Source: Ga0077555 sp964500805 (lineage in GTDB: Bacteria > Pseudomonadota > Alphaproteobacteria > Rhizobiales > Hyphomicrobiaceae). From it: DNA of 64,000 nt. This document shows positions 25,531 to 34,366 of this stretch, in pieces (within the stretch, counting starts at the first letter, position 1; each line of letters begins with the position of its first letter). The notes beneath the pieces were generated by a model, which was given only the letters and a program-made list of their open reading frames with translations, did no database searches and had not been told where the DNA came from. The stretch is from positions 1-64,000 of the forward strand of contig CAZCQH010000001.1 in NCBI GenBank assembly GCA_964500805.1. The letters are read 5' to 3'. Made by a program: the position numbers and the translations under genes.

Positions 25531-25641
25531 GACGTGCTCCGTCTTTCCTTATCCACGGGTTGACCCGCCTCCTTCCTTTGCGCAGCCGTCAGGCCACGCC
25601 GACAGGTTCCAGGCTCAGTCCCGGCCGGAACCACGGAGGCG

Positions 25642-25669
25642 AAATAAAATGCGGGCCAGTTCGGCCCGC
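25642..25669 (-). promoter_or_regulatory. 5'-terminal hairpin in the rpsD leader
   Basis: Minus strand GCGGGCC, loop GAACT, GGCCCGC, then ATTTTATTT. It looks like a terminator but sits between the rpsD promoter and gene, starting within about 7 nt of the -10 box. It could be an attenuator, an mRNA-stabilising cap hairpin or an S4 target. Confidence 0.55.
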
Positions 25670-25675
25670 GTCAGG

Positions 25676-25704
25676 GCTTTAGGGCAAGGCCATCCGGGGG
25701 TCAA
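25676..25704 (-). promoter_or_regulatory. candidate rpsD promoter
   Basis: Minus strand TTGACC (25704-25699), 17-nt spacer, TAAAGC (25681-25676), in front of a leader of about 140 nt. Confidence 0.4.
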
Positions 25705-25887
25705 GCACCTATTGCTGCCCCCTCGGTGCGCCCCACTTTCTGGTGCCGGACCAATACGATGACGCGGCCCCCATTCATGGCCGCACTGCCGGATCGCGCT
25801 TGCCGACGCCGCCCGAATACTCCAGGAGTTCACGCGATATCCATTGCCGTCTTGATCTGAGCCCGTGTGCGCCATGGACCCGCGACG

Positions 25888-26613
25888 ATGACCGAGCCCC
25901 GCCTGATGCCCAGCGGCGACACAGCGCTCGTCATCGAGTTCGGCGACCGGATTGATCGCGAGATCAACGCCCGCGTGATTGCACTCGCCGACCGCATCTG
26001 GCTGGCAGAGATCACCGGGATCGTGGAGATGGTGCCGACGTTCCGGTCGCTGATGGTGCACTATGATCCCATCATCCTTGGCTATGGAGCACTTTGCGAC
26101 CGGATCAGGGCCCTGCTCCCCGACCTCTCCGCCATCGCTCATCAGCACCGCCTCTGGGTTCTGCCCACCTGCTTCGGCGGCGAGCACGGGCCCGACCTCG
26201 ACGACGTCGCCCGGCGCACCGGACTGCGCAGCAGCGAGGTGATCGCTGAGCTGACGGCCCACAGCTACCATGTCTATTGCCTGGGCTTTTTGCCGGGCTG
26301 GCCCTACATGGGCGACCTCCCCGACAGCTTGTCGCTCCCCCGCCGTGAGAACCCGCGCACAAAAGTGCCGATGGGAGCCGTCTGCATCGCGCAGAAGATG
26401 ACCGGCGTCTATCCGCTCGAAAGCCCCGGCGGCTGGCATCTGCTGGGACGTACGCCGGTGCGCATGTTCGACATGCGGCGCCCGCAGCCGGTGCTGCTCT
26501 CGCCAGGTGACGAGGTCCGCTACACGCCCATATCGGCCGCCGCATTCGCCGACCTCGAGGCCAAGGCCGAAGCTGGTCTTCTCGAAATCGCCCCTGAGGA
26601 GAGCGGCTCATGA
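25888..26613 (+). CDS. pxpB: 5-oxoprolinase subunit B / allophanate hydrolase subunit 1 family
   Basis: 241-residue cytoplasmic subunit of the PxpABC 5-oxoprolinase type (formerly kinase inhibitor KipI). Characteristic segments: SGDTALVIEFGDRID, LGFLPGWPYMGDLP and PRRENPRTKVPMGAVCIA with the conserved GAV, then LESPGGWHLLGRTPV. It overlaps the next gene (ATGA). The PxpA (LamB/YcsF) partner is not in this window, so 5-oxoprolinase function is inferred from the B-C pair. A GTG at 25867 would add seven residues. Confidence 0.88.
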   Translation: MTEPRLMPSGDTALVIEFGDRIDREINARVIALADRIWLAEITGIVEMVPTFRSLMVHYDPIILGYGALCDRIRALLPDLSAIAHQHRLWVLPTCFGGEHGPDLDDVARRTGLRSSEVIAELTAHSYHVYCLGFLPGWPYMGDLPDSLSLPRRENPRTKVPMGAVCIAQKMTGVYPLESPGGWHLLGRTPVRMFDMRRPQPVLLSPGDEVRYTPISAAAFADLEAKAEAGLLEIAPEESGS

Positions 26614-27662
26614 TGGCCGCCCTCAAGGTCGTCCATCCCGGCCTCTTCTCGACCGTGCAGGATCTCGGCAGGCACGGCGGGCAGCGCTTCGGCATTCCAG
26701 TTTCCGGCGCGCTTGACCTGACCGCGCTCTGCGCTGCCAACATTGTCGTCGGCAATTCGGAAGGCACGGCCGCACTCGAGATGGCGCTGATGGGCCCGAC
26801 GCTGGAAGTCGCCGCAGACAGCGTCCGGGTTGCCGTTGCGGGCGGGACCACCGAGCTGCACGTGATCAGCGCGCAAGGCGACACCCGCCGTGTCAAGGCT
26901 CTCGAAAGCGTCCGCCTTGTCCGTGGCGATCAGTTGCGCGTACCCACTGTCACCGGTAGCACCACGGCCATCCTTGCCGTCGAAGGGGGCATCGACGTCC
27001 CGCTCTTTTTCGGCAGTCGATCCACCTACGTACGTGGCAGCTTTGGCGGCTTGGAGGGCCGCGCCCTCCGCGAGGGCGATCTGCTGCCATTGGCGCTCTC
27101 TGACACAGTCGACCGGGGTGAGGTATTCCTCGAGGGAATTGATCTCTCGCCGCAGTTGAAAATACGGGTCGTGCTCGGCCCTCAGGACGACTACTTCACC
27201 CGCGAAGCCGTGGAGACGTTTCTCTCCGCCACCTATACCGTCTCGCGCGAAGCTGATCGGATGGGCTTGCGCCTCGATGGTCCCGCGCTTGGCCATTCCA
27301 AGGGATTCAATATCATCTCCGATGGCATCGCTCCTGGCGCCATCCAGGTGCCGGGCAACGGCCTACCGATCATCCTCCTCGCCGATCGCCAGTCGACCGG
27401 CGGCTATCCGAAGATCGCGACGGTCGCCTCGGTCGATATTCCCGCACTCGGCCGGGTCGCGCCTGGCGCCAAGCTTACCTTCGAGGCGATCACGGTGGAT
27501 GCAGCACAGGAGCTGCGCCGTGCCGCAACTGCGCTCATTCGAAGTCTTCCCGATATGCTGAAACCCGTGCGAACCAGCGAGCCCGACCTGGCGCGGCTCG
27601 TGTCGGTCAATCTGGTGAGCGGCGTCATCAGCGCAGTTGATCCCGCCTTGGACTGGGCCTGA
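26610..27662 (+). CDS. pxpC: 5-oxoprolinase subunit C / biotin-dependent carboxyltransferase-like
   Basis: 350-residue partner of PxpB (KipA/AHS2 family), translated by a 4-bp ATGA overlap. Motifs: PGLFSTVQDLGRHGGQRFGIPVSGALD at the N-terminus, LAVEGGIDVP, RGSFGGLEGR, VLGPQDDYFT and the DRQSTGGYPKIATV signature near residue 258. With subunits A and B it hydrolyses ATP to open 5-oxoproline to glutamate. The gene ends the short operon; the next gene has its own lipoprotein start 154 bp later. Confidence 0.9.
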   Translation: MMAALKVVHPGLFSTVQDLGRHGGQRFGIPVSGALDLTALCAANIVVGNSEGTAALEMALMGPTLEVAADSVRVAVAGGTTELHVISAQGDTRRVKALESVRLVRGDQLRVPTVTGSTTAILAVEGGIDVPLFFGSRSTYVRGSFGGLEGRALREGDLLPLALSDTVDRGEVFLEGIDLSPQLKIRVVLGPQDDYFTREAVETFLSATYTVSREADRMGLRLDGPALGHSKGFNIISDGIAPGAIQVPGNGLPIILLADRQSTGGYPKIATVASVDIPALGRVAPGAKLTFEAITVDAAQELRRAATALIRSLPDMLKPVRTSEPDLARLVSVNLVSGVISAVDPALDWA

Positions 27663-27816
27663 CGCCGGCGCGGAGATGCGATCACATCCTGACCTTCAGG
27701 GCTGAGCCCCCTATCGACAACGACGCGCCTTGCGGCCCCCTTTTTCCGGTCGTTGTGGACTTTGTGCACCATCTTACTTGCTATACCCTACCAGGCTCCA
27801 ACGGGGTTTCAGTAAC

Positions 27817-29013
27817 GTGTCGCTGCTGCAGAGATGGACCGTCGTGCTGGTCGCGCTTGCGCTAGGCGCCTGCGCACAAGCATCGGCCGTCAACATCGTC
27901 CCCGCCAAGCTCGCCGACCAGGCGCGCCTTCCCGACATGGGCGCCGTGCGCATGTGGGGCGACGGCGACAAGGCGACGATCAGCGCAATGCTCAAGGCCG
28001 AAGCGCCGGCGCTCAAGGCCAAGTACGCTCACCGCAGCGAGGCCAATCTTCTCGCCTTATCCGGCGGCGGCGATGACGGCGCGTTCGGCGCTGGCCTCAT
28101 CGTCGGTTGGGGAAAAAAGGGCGATCGGCCAACCTTCGACCTCGTCACTGGCATCAGCGCTGGCGCTCTCATAGCTCCATTTGCCTTTCTCGGACCCGAG
28201 TACGACAAAAGCCTGTCCGAGCTGTTCATCAAGTACGGCAGCGAGGAAATTTATCAGTCGAACATTGTTGCGAGCCTCTTCGGCAGTCCGTCAGTCGCCG
28301 ACAATGCTCCGCTCGCGCGCCTCATCGAGCGCTATGTCGACATCCGCATGATGCACCGTATTGCGGAAGAGCGCGCCAAGGGCCGCCTGCTGCTCATCGG
28401 CACGACGAACCTCAATGCCCAGCGCCCGGTCTACTGGGACATCGGTAAAATTGCGCAGCACCGCTCGTCCGACGCGCTGATCCTGATCCGCAAGATTATC
28501 CTCGCCTCCGCGGCTCTACCCGGCATCTTCCCGCCAGTTGAGATCGAGGTCACTGCGGGCGGCAAGCACTTTGCCGAGCTGCATGTCGACGGCGGCCCGA
28601 CACATGAGGTGTTCCTCTCGCCTGCCGACTTCAGCTTCAAGGAAATCGATGCCCTGGTCGGACGGCCGATCAAGCGCAAGCTCTGGGTCGTCCGCAATAC
28701 GAAGATGCTGCCTGAATACGCAGAAGTGAAGCTCACGGCGGTCTCGATCGCCGCCCGCTCGCTCGAGACGCTGACGAAGAACCAGGGCATCGGCGACGTC
28801 ATGCGCATCCACGATCGGGCGCGGGCCGACGGCATCGATTTCAACCTTGCCTTTGTGCCGTCAGATTTCACGGCCGAGCGGCCGAAGCCGTTCGACACCG
28901 GCTACATGACCGCGCTCTATACGCGCGGCTATCAGCTGGGCCGGCACGGCGATCCATGGGTCAAATCCCTCGACGAGCTGAAGCGGCGTTCGCCGACGAA
29001 TGCGGCGCGCTGA
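27817..29013 (+). CDS. patatin-like phospholipase, predicted lipoprotein
   Basis: 398-residue patatin-domain protein. A GTG start at 27817 gives a lipoprotein signal with lipobox LALGAC, so it is predicted to be attached to the periplasmic face of a membrane. Catalytic elements are complete: oxyanion loop SGGGDDGAFGAG, nucleophile elbow GISAG, and Asp in DGGPTHEVF. The C-terminal FDTGYMTALYTRGYQLGRHG is typical of this alphaproteobacterial group. Likely acts on phospholipids or lysophospholipids; no secretion system is adjacent. Confidence 0.85.
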   Translation: MSLLQRWTVVLVALALGACAQASAVNIVPAKLADQARLPDMGAVRMWGDGDKATISAMLKAEAPALKAKYAHRSEANLLALSGGGDDGAFGAGLIVGWGKKGDRPTFDLVTGISAGALIAPFAFLGPEYDKSLSELFIKYGSEEIYQSNIVASLFGSPSVADNAPLARLIERYVDIRMMHRIAEERAKGRLLLIGTTNLNAQRPVYWDIGKIAQHRSSDALILIRKIILASAALPGIFPPVEIEVTAGGKHFAELHVDGGPTHEVFLSPADFSFKEIDALVGRPIKRKLWVVRNTKMLPEYAEVKLTAVSIAARSLETLTKNQGIGDVMRIHDRARADGIDFNLAFVPSDFTAERPKPFDTGYMTALYTRGYQLGRHGDPWVKSLDELKRRSPTNAAR

Positions 29014-29265
29014 TCCGTTCGATGCCTGACCAAGCTGTCAAACCGTCGGTTCGTGCTGCTCCCCACCGGCAAGCTACGACTCATGCCGAATTCGCGAGGC
29101 GGCATTGCCACTCGCGGCAGGCAGGGAGGACAACCCCATGGTGCTGCTCGGCAACGACCAGCAGCCGCTACACTGCCCTCTCACGCCGTCGCGATTGGCA
29201 CGGCAGGCTCGCCGATGCCGAAACGGGGGAGAGGTGAGCGCGCCCGCGGCAGCGGACACGATTGA

Positions 29266-29775
29266 TCAACCCGCGCCGTTGCTTTGGCCTCGCTCGCCCT
29301 CGTAGGCACGCCGCAAGGCGGCAACGTCGAGCTTCACCATGTGCACCATCGCTTCCATGGCGCGCTTCGACTTCGTGCGGTTCGGGTCCCGCGTCATGGC
29401 AATGAACTCTTCCGGCACGATTTGCCAAGCAACGCCGAACTTGTCTTTCAGCCAGCCGCATTGCACTGGCATGCCGCCATCCGATGTCAGCGCATCCCAC
29501 AGGTGATCCACTTCAGCCTGATCCTTGCAACTGACAGAGAGCGAAATGGCGTCGTTAAAGGGATCGTGTGGCCCTCCATTCAATGCCTGATACGAGAGGC
29601 CCGCCAACGTGAACTCGACGAGGATTGCATCGCCGGCCTTGCCGCCAGGATAATCGATGCTCGATCGCTCCACGCGGTCGATTCTCGAGTCGGGGAATAT
29701 CGACGTGTAGAACCTGGCGGCCTCCTCGGCGCGGCCATCGAACCAGAGACACGGGGAAATTTTCTGCTTGCTCAT
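29266..29775 (-). CDS. PhnB-like VOC-fold protein
   Basis: 169-residue vicinal oxygen chelate protein of the PhnB / 3-demethylubiquinone methyltransferase-like group. Features: KISPCLWFDGRAEEAARFYTSIFPDS, LNGGPHDPFNDAISL, and GWLKDKFGVAWQIVP. These proteins are common, mostly uncharacterised, and despite the database name probably not methyltransferases. It is flanked by gaps on both sides and is not in an operon. The ATG at 29775 fits family length. Confidence 0.88.
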   Translation of the reverse strand: MSKQKISPCLWFDGRAEEAARFYTSIFPDSRIDRVERSSIDYPGGKAGDAILVEFTLAGLSYQALNGGPHDPFNDAISLSVSCKDQAEVDHLWDALTSDGGMPVQCGWLKDKFGVAWQIVPEEFIAMTRDPNRTKSKRAMEAMVHMVKLDVAALRRAYEGERGQSNGAG

Positions 29776-30014
29776 CTGCTTTCCTCGCGAAAGCCTTGCC
29801 AGCTCTTCGAAGCGGCTCCCACTACTTAGTCCCTAACGCTCGGACAAATACGTTGTTCCGGGCGCCGCCGCTCCTGTTCAGAACCGGCCACGGGCAACGC
29901 AGGAGCGAGGCCATGCCAGCCATGCATACAAAGCAGCGCTTCGTGGCGGCGCACGATTGACGGGCGTTCGGCAGGGCTTGATAGTCGTGCAAACAATCAG
30001 CGACGGAGCCCCCC

Positions 30015-31754
30015 ATGGCCAGCTACGATCTCGTCATCCGCAACGGCACGATTGTCGACGGCACGGGTGCGGCGCCAAAAGACGGCGATGTCGCTGTGAA
30101 GGGCGGCACGATCGCGGCTGTCGGCAGGATCGCCGATCGCGGCAAAGAAGAAATCGATGCCAAGGGCCGCATCGTCACTCCCGGCTTCGTCGATATCCAC
30201 ACGCACTACGACGGCCAGGCCGTCTGGGACAAAAGCACCGCGCCCTCGTCATGGCATGGCGTGACCACCGCCGTGATGGGCAACTGCGGCGTCGGCTTCG
30301 CTCCCTGCAAGCCTCATGACCGCGAGAAGCTCGTTGAGCTGATGGAAGGCGTCGAGGATATCCCCGGTCCTGTCATGCACGAGGGCCTCACCTGGACGTG
30401 GGAGACATTCCCCGAATATTTCCGCGCGCTGGAGGAGAGAAGGCGCGACATCGACCTTTGCGCGCTGCTCCCGCACGCCGCCGTCCGCGTTTACGTTATG
30501 GGCGACCGTGCCATCCGCCACGAGAAAGCGACCACCGCCGACATTGCCCAGATGCGCGCCATCGCAGCCGACGCCATGCGCGCCGGCGCCTTCGGCTTTT
30601 CGACCTCGCGCACGATCAGCCACAAGTCGCTCACCGGCGAGTACACGCCAACCTTGCGCGCCAACGAGGACGAGCTCGCCGGCATCGCCATGGGAATGAA
30701 GGACGCCGGCACTGGCTTCCTCGAGTTCGTCTCCGACTGGACCGAGCCCGACACCAAATCTGAGTTCGACATGCTCCGCCGCGTGGTGGAGGCGAGCGGT
30801 CGACCCGCCGTCTTCTCGGTCAGCCGCCGTCACGAGGAAAAGCGGCGCAATCAGTGGAAGGAACTGATCGCGCTTGCCGATCAGGCCGCGCGCGATGGTC
30901 TCTCGCTCCGGCCCGTCACGGCACCGCGCGCCGTCGGCGTGCTGCTCGGGCTCGAAGGCAGCCAGAATCCGTTCTCCGGCACGCCGACCTATAAGTCGAT
31001 CGCCAAGCTGCCGTTGGCGGAGCGGGTCGCACGCATGCGCGATCCGGAGGTCCGCCGCAAGATCCTCTCCGAGGACCCGATTGCCGGCGCTACGTTCCCG
31101 CTGATCCGTCGGCTCCAGTACACGCACATGTACCGCTTTGGAAACCCGCCGAACTATCTGCCGCAGAAGGAGGACTCGATCGAGTCCATGGCCGCGCGGA
31201 TGGGCGTGACGGCACCCGAGCTCGCCTACGACATCCTGCTCGAGGACGAGGGGCGCAATTTCATCCACTGCCCGATCTCGAATTACCCCAACTACAGCCT
31301 CGACGGCACCGAGGAGATGCTGGCGAACAGGAACGTCATCATGGGCCTCGGCGACGGCGGCGCGCACGTCGGCTTCATCCTGGATGCCGGCTATCCGACG
31401 TGGCTTCTCACCTACTGGGGCCGCGAGAGGAACCGCTGGCCGATCGAGGAGCTGGTGCGCCGCTTGACTTCCGATACGGCGCATGCGGCAGGCCTGGGCG
31501 ATCGCGGCATCATCGCCGTCGGCAAGAAGGCGGACCTCAACGTGATCGACTACGACCGTCTCAAGGCGGGCCAGCCCTATGTTGCCTATGATCTTCCCGC
31601 TGGCGGCCGGCGCCTGATGCAGAAGGTGACCGGCTACGATGCAACCATCGTTTCTGGCGCCGTGACTTACCGCAACGGCGAAGCGACCGGCGCGCTGCCC
31701 GGCCGCATGGTCAAAGGCCAGCGTCCGGCATCGCTTGCGGCCGCGGCGGAGTGA
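30015..31754 (+). CDS. N-acyl-D-amino-acid deacylase family amidohydrolase
   Basis: 579-residue zinc amidohydrolase of the D-aminoacylase / dihydroorotase-like group. N-terminal ASYDLVIRNGTIVDGTG is the beta-sandwich start; metal ligands in VDIHTHYDGQ (HxH) and the late Asp in GDGGAHVGF; the C-terminus returns to the sandwich with KKADLNVIDYDRL. Typical substrates are N-acyl-D-amino acids, but many environmental homologues are unassigned. The SDR gene begins 25 nt downstream, suggesting an operon in which the amidohydrolase releases a product for oxidation. Confidence 0.85.
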   Translation: MASYDLVIRNGTIVDGTGAAPKDGDVAVKGGTIAAVGRIADRGKEEIDAKGRIVTPGFVDIHTHYDGQAVWDKSTAPSSWHGVTTAVMGNCGVGFAPCKPHDREKLVELMEGVEDIPGPVMHEGLTWTWETFPEYFRALEERRRDIDLCALLPHAAVRVYVMGDRAIRHEKATTADIAQMRAIAADAMRAGAFGFSTSRTISHKSLTGEYTPTLRANEDELAGIAMGMKDAGTGFLEFVSDWTEPDTKSEFDMLRRVVEASGRPAVFSVSRRHEEKRRNQWKELIALADQAARDGLSLRPVTAPRAVGVLLGLEGSQNPFSGTPTYKSIAKLPLAERVARMRDPEVRRKILSEDPIAGATFPLIRRLQYTHMYRFGNPPNYLPQKEDSIESMAARMGVTAPELAYDILLEDEGRNFIHCPISNYPNYSLDGTEEMLANRNVIMGLGDGGAHVGFILDAGYPTWLLTYWGRERNRWPIEELVRRLTSDTAHAAGLGDRGIIAVGKKADLNVIDYDRLKAGQPYVAYDLPAGGRRLMQKVTGYDATIVSGAVTYRNGEATGALPGRMVKGQRPASLAAAAE

Positions 31755-31779
31755 GCAGAACGGCAGCGGAGGCAAGGCG

Positions 31780-32751
31780 ATGAAGGAGTTGTCCGGCAAG
31801 ACCGCTGTTGTCACCGGAGGCGGCTCGGGCATGGGACGCGAGCTTGTGCGCCAGCTGGTGGCCGAGGGCTGTAATGTCGCTATGTGCGATGTCTCAACCC
31901 GCGGCCTGGCTGAGACGGAACGGTTGTGCTCTGAGGCGCGCTTGCCGCAAGGTGTGCGCATCACATCCCATACTGCTGATATCTCCAATGAGCAGGACGT
32001 CTTGCGCTTTCGTGACGAGGTGAAGCAGCGGCACGCGATCGATCACGTCCATCTGCTCTTCAACAATGCCGGCATCAGCGGCGGCGGCAGTCTCATCGTC
32101 AACAGCCGCGAGGAGTGGGAGCGCACGTTCAACATCTGCTGGGGCGGCGTCTATCTCTCAACGCGAGCTTTCCTGCCGCTGCTGCGGGCCGCCACCGAAG
32201 CTCACATCATGAACACCAGCAGCATCAACGGTTTCTGGGCGTCTGTCGGCCCGGACGTCCCACACACCTCGTATTCAGCGGCGAAGTTCGCAGTGAAGGG
32301 TTTCACCGAGGCCTTGATCGCCGACTTCCGCATCAACGCACCGCACATCAAGGTCTCCGTCGTAATGCCCGGGCACATCGGCACCGGCATCCGCGTCAAC
32401 TCCCTCAAGGTTCAGGCGGGGACAGACGCAGACGAGGTCGACGCAACACAGATCACCATGACCCGCGCGCGGCTGCAATCGATGGGCAAGGACGCGTCTG
32501 CGATGTCGGATACGGAGATCAAGGCGATGCTCGTGGAGCGCGCGCGCCGCTTTGTGGCCGAAGCTCCAACCAGCGCCGCCGAGGCCGCAACGATCATCCT
32601 CAAAGGTGTGAAAGCCGACAAACTGCGCATTCTGGTCGGCCGCGACGCCCAATTGATCGACAGCATGGTGCGTCAGGATCCCGACCACGCCTACGACGAG
32701 GACTTCTACACTCGTTTTGCCGCCGAAGCGGGCTGGTACCCGGGACGCTGA
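31780..32751 (+). CDS. short-chain dehydrogenase/reductase
   Basis: 323-residue SDR with an extended C-terminus. Cofactor loop TGGGSGMGRELV (residues about 12-23), NNAG motif in LLFNNAGISGG, catalytic Ser in NTSSINGF and YSAAK for Tyr/Lys. The C-terminal half (from about residue 250) has AEAATIILKGVKADKLRILVG, typical of an environmental SDR subgroup. Start at the ATG at 31780, 25 nt after the amidohydrolase stop. Substrate unknown; probably cotranscribed with the upstream gene. Confidence 0.87.
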   Translation: MKELSGKTAVVTGGGSGMGRELVRQLVAEGCNVAMCDVSTRGLAETERLCSEARLPQGVRITSHTADISNEQDVLRFRDEVKQRHAIDHVHLLFNNAGISGGGSLIVNSREEWERTFNICWGGVYLSTRAFLPLLRAATEAHIMNTSSINGFWASVGPDVPHTSYSAAKFAVKGFTEALIADFRINAPHIKVSVVMPGHIGTGIRVNSLKVQAGTDADEVDATQITMTRARLQSMGKDASAMSDTEIKAMLVERARRFVAEAPTSAAEAATIILKGVKADKLRILVGRDAQLIDSMVRQDPDHAYDEDFYTRFAAEAGWYPGR

Positions 32752-32779
32752 AATCCGGCATCGGGCACAGACTCGATTA

Positions 32780-32802
32780 CCTGAAGCGCGCCGCGCTTCA
32801 GG
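32780..32802. terminator. strong hairpin downstream of the SDR gene
   Basis: CCTGAAGCGCG and CGCGCTTCAGG, 11-bp perfect arms with a single-base centre, 28 nt after the SDR stop and facing a convergent cupin gene. There is no T-run, so termination may be Rho-aided or the hairpin may protect the mRNA end. Confidence 0.45.
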
Positions 32803-32944
32803 ACTGCAGCGCGGGGACCAATCTTTGCTCGTGCGTCCTCTTAAGCAGCTTCAGCTTCGGCTTGAGCACGATGCCGAAGAGTCGTCGCCGAGGCGCGCAC
32901 GTGTGCCACTGATTGCCAAATGACTGATGTCTAGGTGAGCACGC

Positions 32945-33355
32945 TCAACCCACCTTCGGCCCGGCCTGGTATTGCTGATCGGTCACCTTCTCCATCCACG
33001 TGACAGGCGAGCCGTTTTGCGATTCCTGAATCGCGATGTGCGACATCGCTGTGGTGGCCGTCGCCCCATGCCAATGCTTCTCGCCAGGCGCGAACCAGAC
33101 GACGTCACCGGGCCGGATCAGCTCGACGGGGCCGCCTTCACGCTGCACCCACCCGCACCCGAACGTCACGACCAGCGTCTGGCCCAGCGGATGCGTGTGC
33201 CAGGCGGTGCGCGCGCCCGGCTCGAACGTAACGTGGGCGCACGCTGCGCGGGCGGGCTCGGCCGGCTGGTTCAGCGGGTCGATGCGCACGGTACCGGTGA
33301 ACCAATCTGCCGGGCCTTTGCCCGAGGGCCGCGAGCCGGCACGCTTGATTTCCAT
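32945..33355 (-). CDS. cupin-domain protein (mandelonitrile lyase-like)
   Basis: 136-residue single-domain cupin. Motif one is FEPGARTAWHTHPLGQTLVVTFGCG (two His and a Gln in the Glu position) and motif two is PGEKHWHGATATTAMSHIAIQ. This pattern resembles the manganese-binding hydroxynitrile lyase-type cupins and many uncharacterised relatives, often encoded beside SDRs and carboxymuconolactone decarboxylases. Function here not determined. It precedes no gene closely on its own strand. Confidence 0.83.
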   Translation of the reverse strand: MEIKRAGSRPSGKGPADWFTGTVRIDPLNQPAEPARAACAHVTFEPGARTAWHTHPLGQTLVVTFGCGWVQREGGPVELIRPGDVVWFAPGEKHWHGATATTAMSHIAIQESQNGSPVTWMEKVTDQQYQAGPKVG

Positions 33356-33441
33356 AGCTGGCCTCCGATCATCGTTTCACTTCGAAACGCACATCGCATG
33401 CTATCTCATGCGCACGCATTCCATTCAACCTGAGGCGCGCC

Positions 33442-34251
33442 TCAGCGCGAAGGCACACCGATGGTCTTGAGCCGCGAATGGGCCCGGGTCGCGCGCGCCT
33501 TGAGGCCTTCGAGGTAGGTGGAAACGTCGTTGCCGGGCAGATTGAGCACCTTGAAGCCCATGCGCCAGTACTCTTCGATCTGCGCTTCCGTCTCCGCCGA
33601 TCCTCGCGCAAGCTTGCCGTGCTTGTTGCAGGCATCCGCGATCCGCTTGATGGCGGCCTTGAACTTCGGGTGCTCGAGATCGAGGTGCACGCCAAGCCGC
33701 GCGCTCAAGTCCGAATGTCCGTAGGCGATCATGTCGATGCCCTCGACCGCCGCGATCGCCTCGACGTTCTCGAGCCCTTCGAGTGACTCGATCGCTGGAA
33801 CGATCATGATGTTGGCATTGGCCCAAGGCGCGTACTCCGTGGCATGCCGGGCGCCGTAGCTCCTGTACTGTGTGTGCGGCCCTTGGCCTGAGATGCCGCG
33901 ATTGCCGATCGGCGGGAACTTGGCCAATTGCACGATGGTGCGCGCCTCCTCGGCGGTGTCCACCTCCGACACTTGGATACCCATGATCCCCTGGTCGAGG
34001 ATGCCGGGAATGAGGTGCGCGAACGATTTGTGGATGCGTACGATGGGCGACACGTTGGTCGCTTGGAACCAGACGGCAAGATCAGCAATGGTCTCGAGAT
34101 CGAACGCGCCGTGCTCATGATCGATAGCGACGTAGTCGAAACCGGACGCCTCGATGATGAAGGGAATGCCCCGGGAGGCGAACTCCTTGAGGCCCGTTCC
34201 GAGCGCCGCCCGTCCCTCGCGCACGGCCCGGCGGATGCTGTTCTCTTTCAT
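33442..34251 (-). CDS. HpcH/HpaI aldolase/citrate lyase family protein
   Basis: 269-residue class II pyruvate-aldolase-type barrel. Motifs: GTGLKEFASRGIPFIIEASGFDYVAIDHEHGAFD at the N-terminus (general base and metal region), PIVRIHKSF, GIMGIQVSEVDTAEEA, and GPHTQYRSYG. Such enzymes cleave 2-keto-4-hydroxy acids to pyruvate and an aldehyde. Start at the ATG at 34251; the open frame beyond it is not protein-like. It is divergent from the LLM monooxygenase gene and may share its regulation. Confidence 0.87.
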   Translation of the reverse strand: MKENSIRRAVREGRAALGTGLKEFASRGIPFIIEASGFDYVAIDHEHGAFDLETIADLAVWFQATNVSPIVRIHKSFAHLIPGILDQGIMGIQVSEVDTAEEARTIVQLAKFPPIGNRGISGQGPHTQYRSYGARHATEYAPWANANIMIVPAIESLEGLENVEAIAAVEGIDMIAYGHSDLSARLGVHLDLEHPKFKAAIKRIADACNKHGKLARGSAETEAQIEEYWRMGFKVLNLPGNDVSTYLEGLKARATRAHSRLKTIGVPSR

Positions 34252-34366
34252 TGGGATCCCTCCATGCGCTTCTGGCAAGACCGATCCATGTAAAGCTGAT
34301 CTGGTCGGCGGCAAGCGCGACATGGAATAATGAACTGAGCCAGGCATCACGCAAGTTCTGCTTCCC

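Larger units (their letters stand above)
25531..25887. other. divergent region rpsD / pxpB with rpsD leader
   Basis: 357 bp. The rpsD-proximal half holds a promoter candidate (25676-25704) and a leader hairpin (25642-25669). The rest carries the pxpB control region; no gene or tRNA was recognised. Confidence 0.5.

Noticed and set aside
30249..31988. 579-residue minus-strand frame
   Set aside because: Exact antisense of the amidohydrolase gene, which has clear catalytic motifs.
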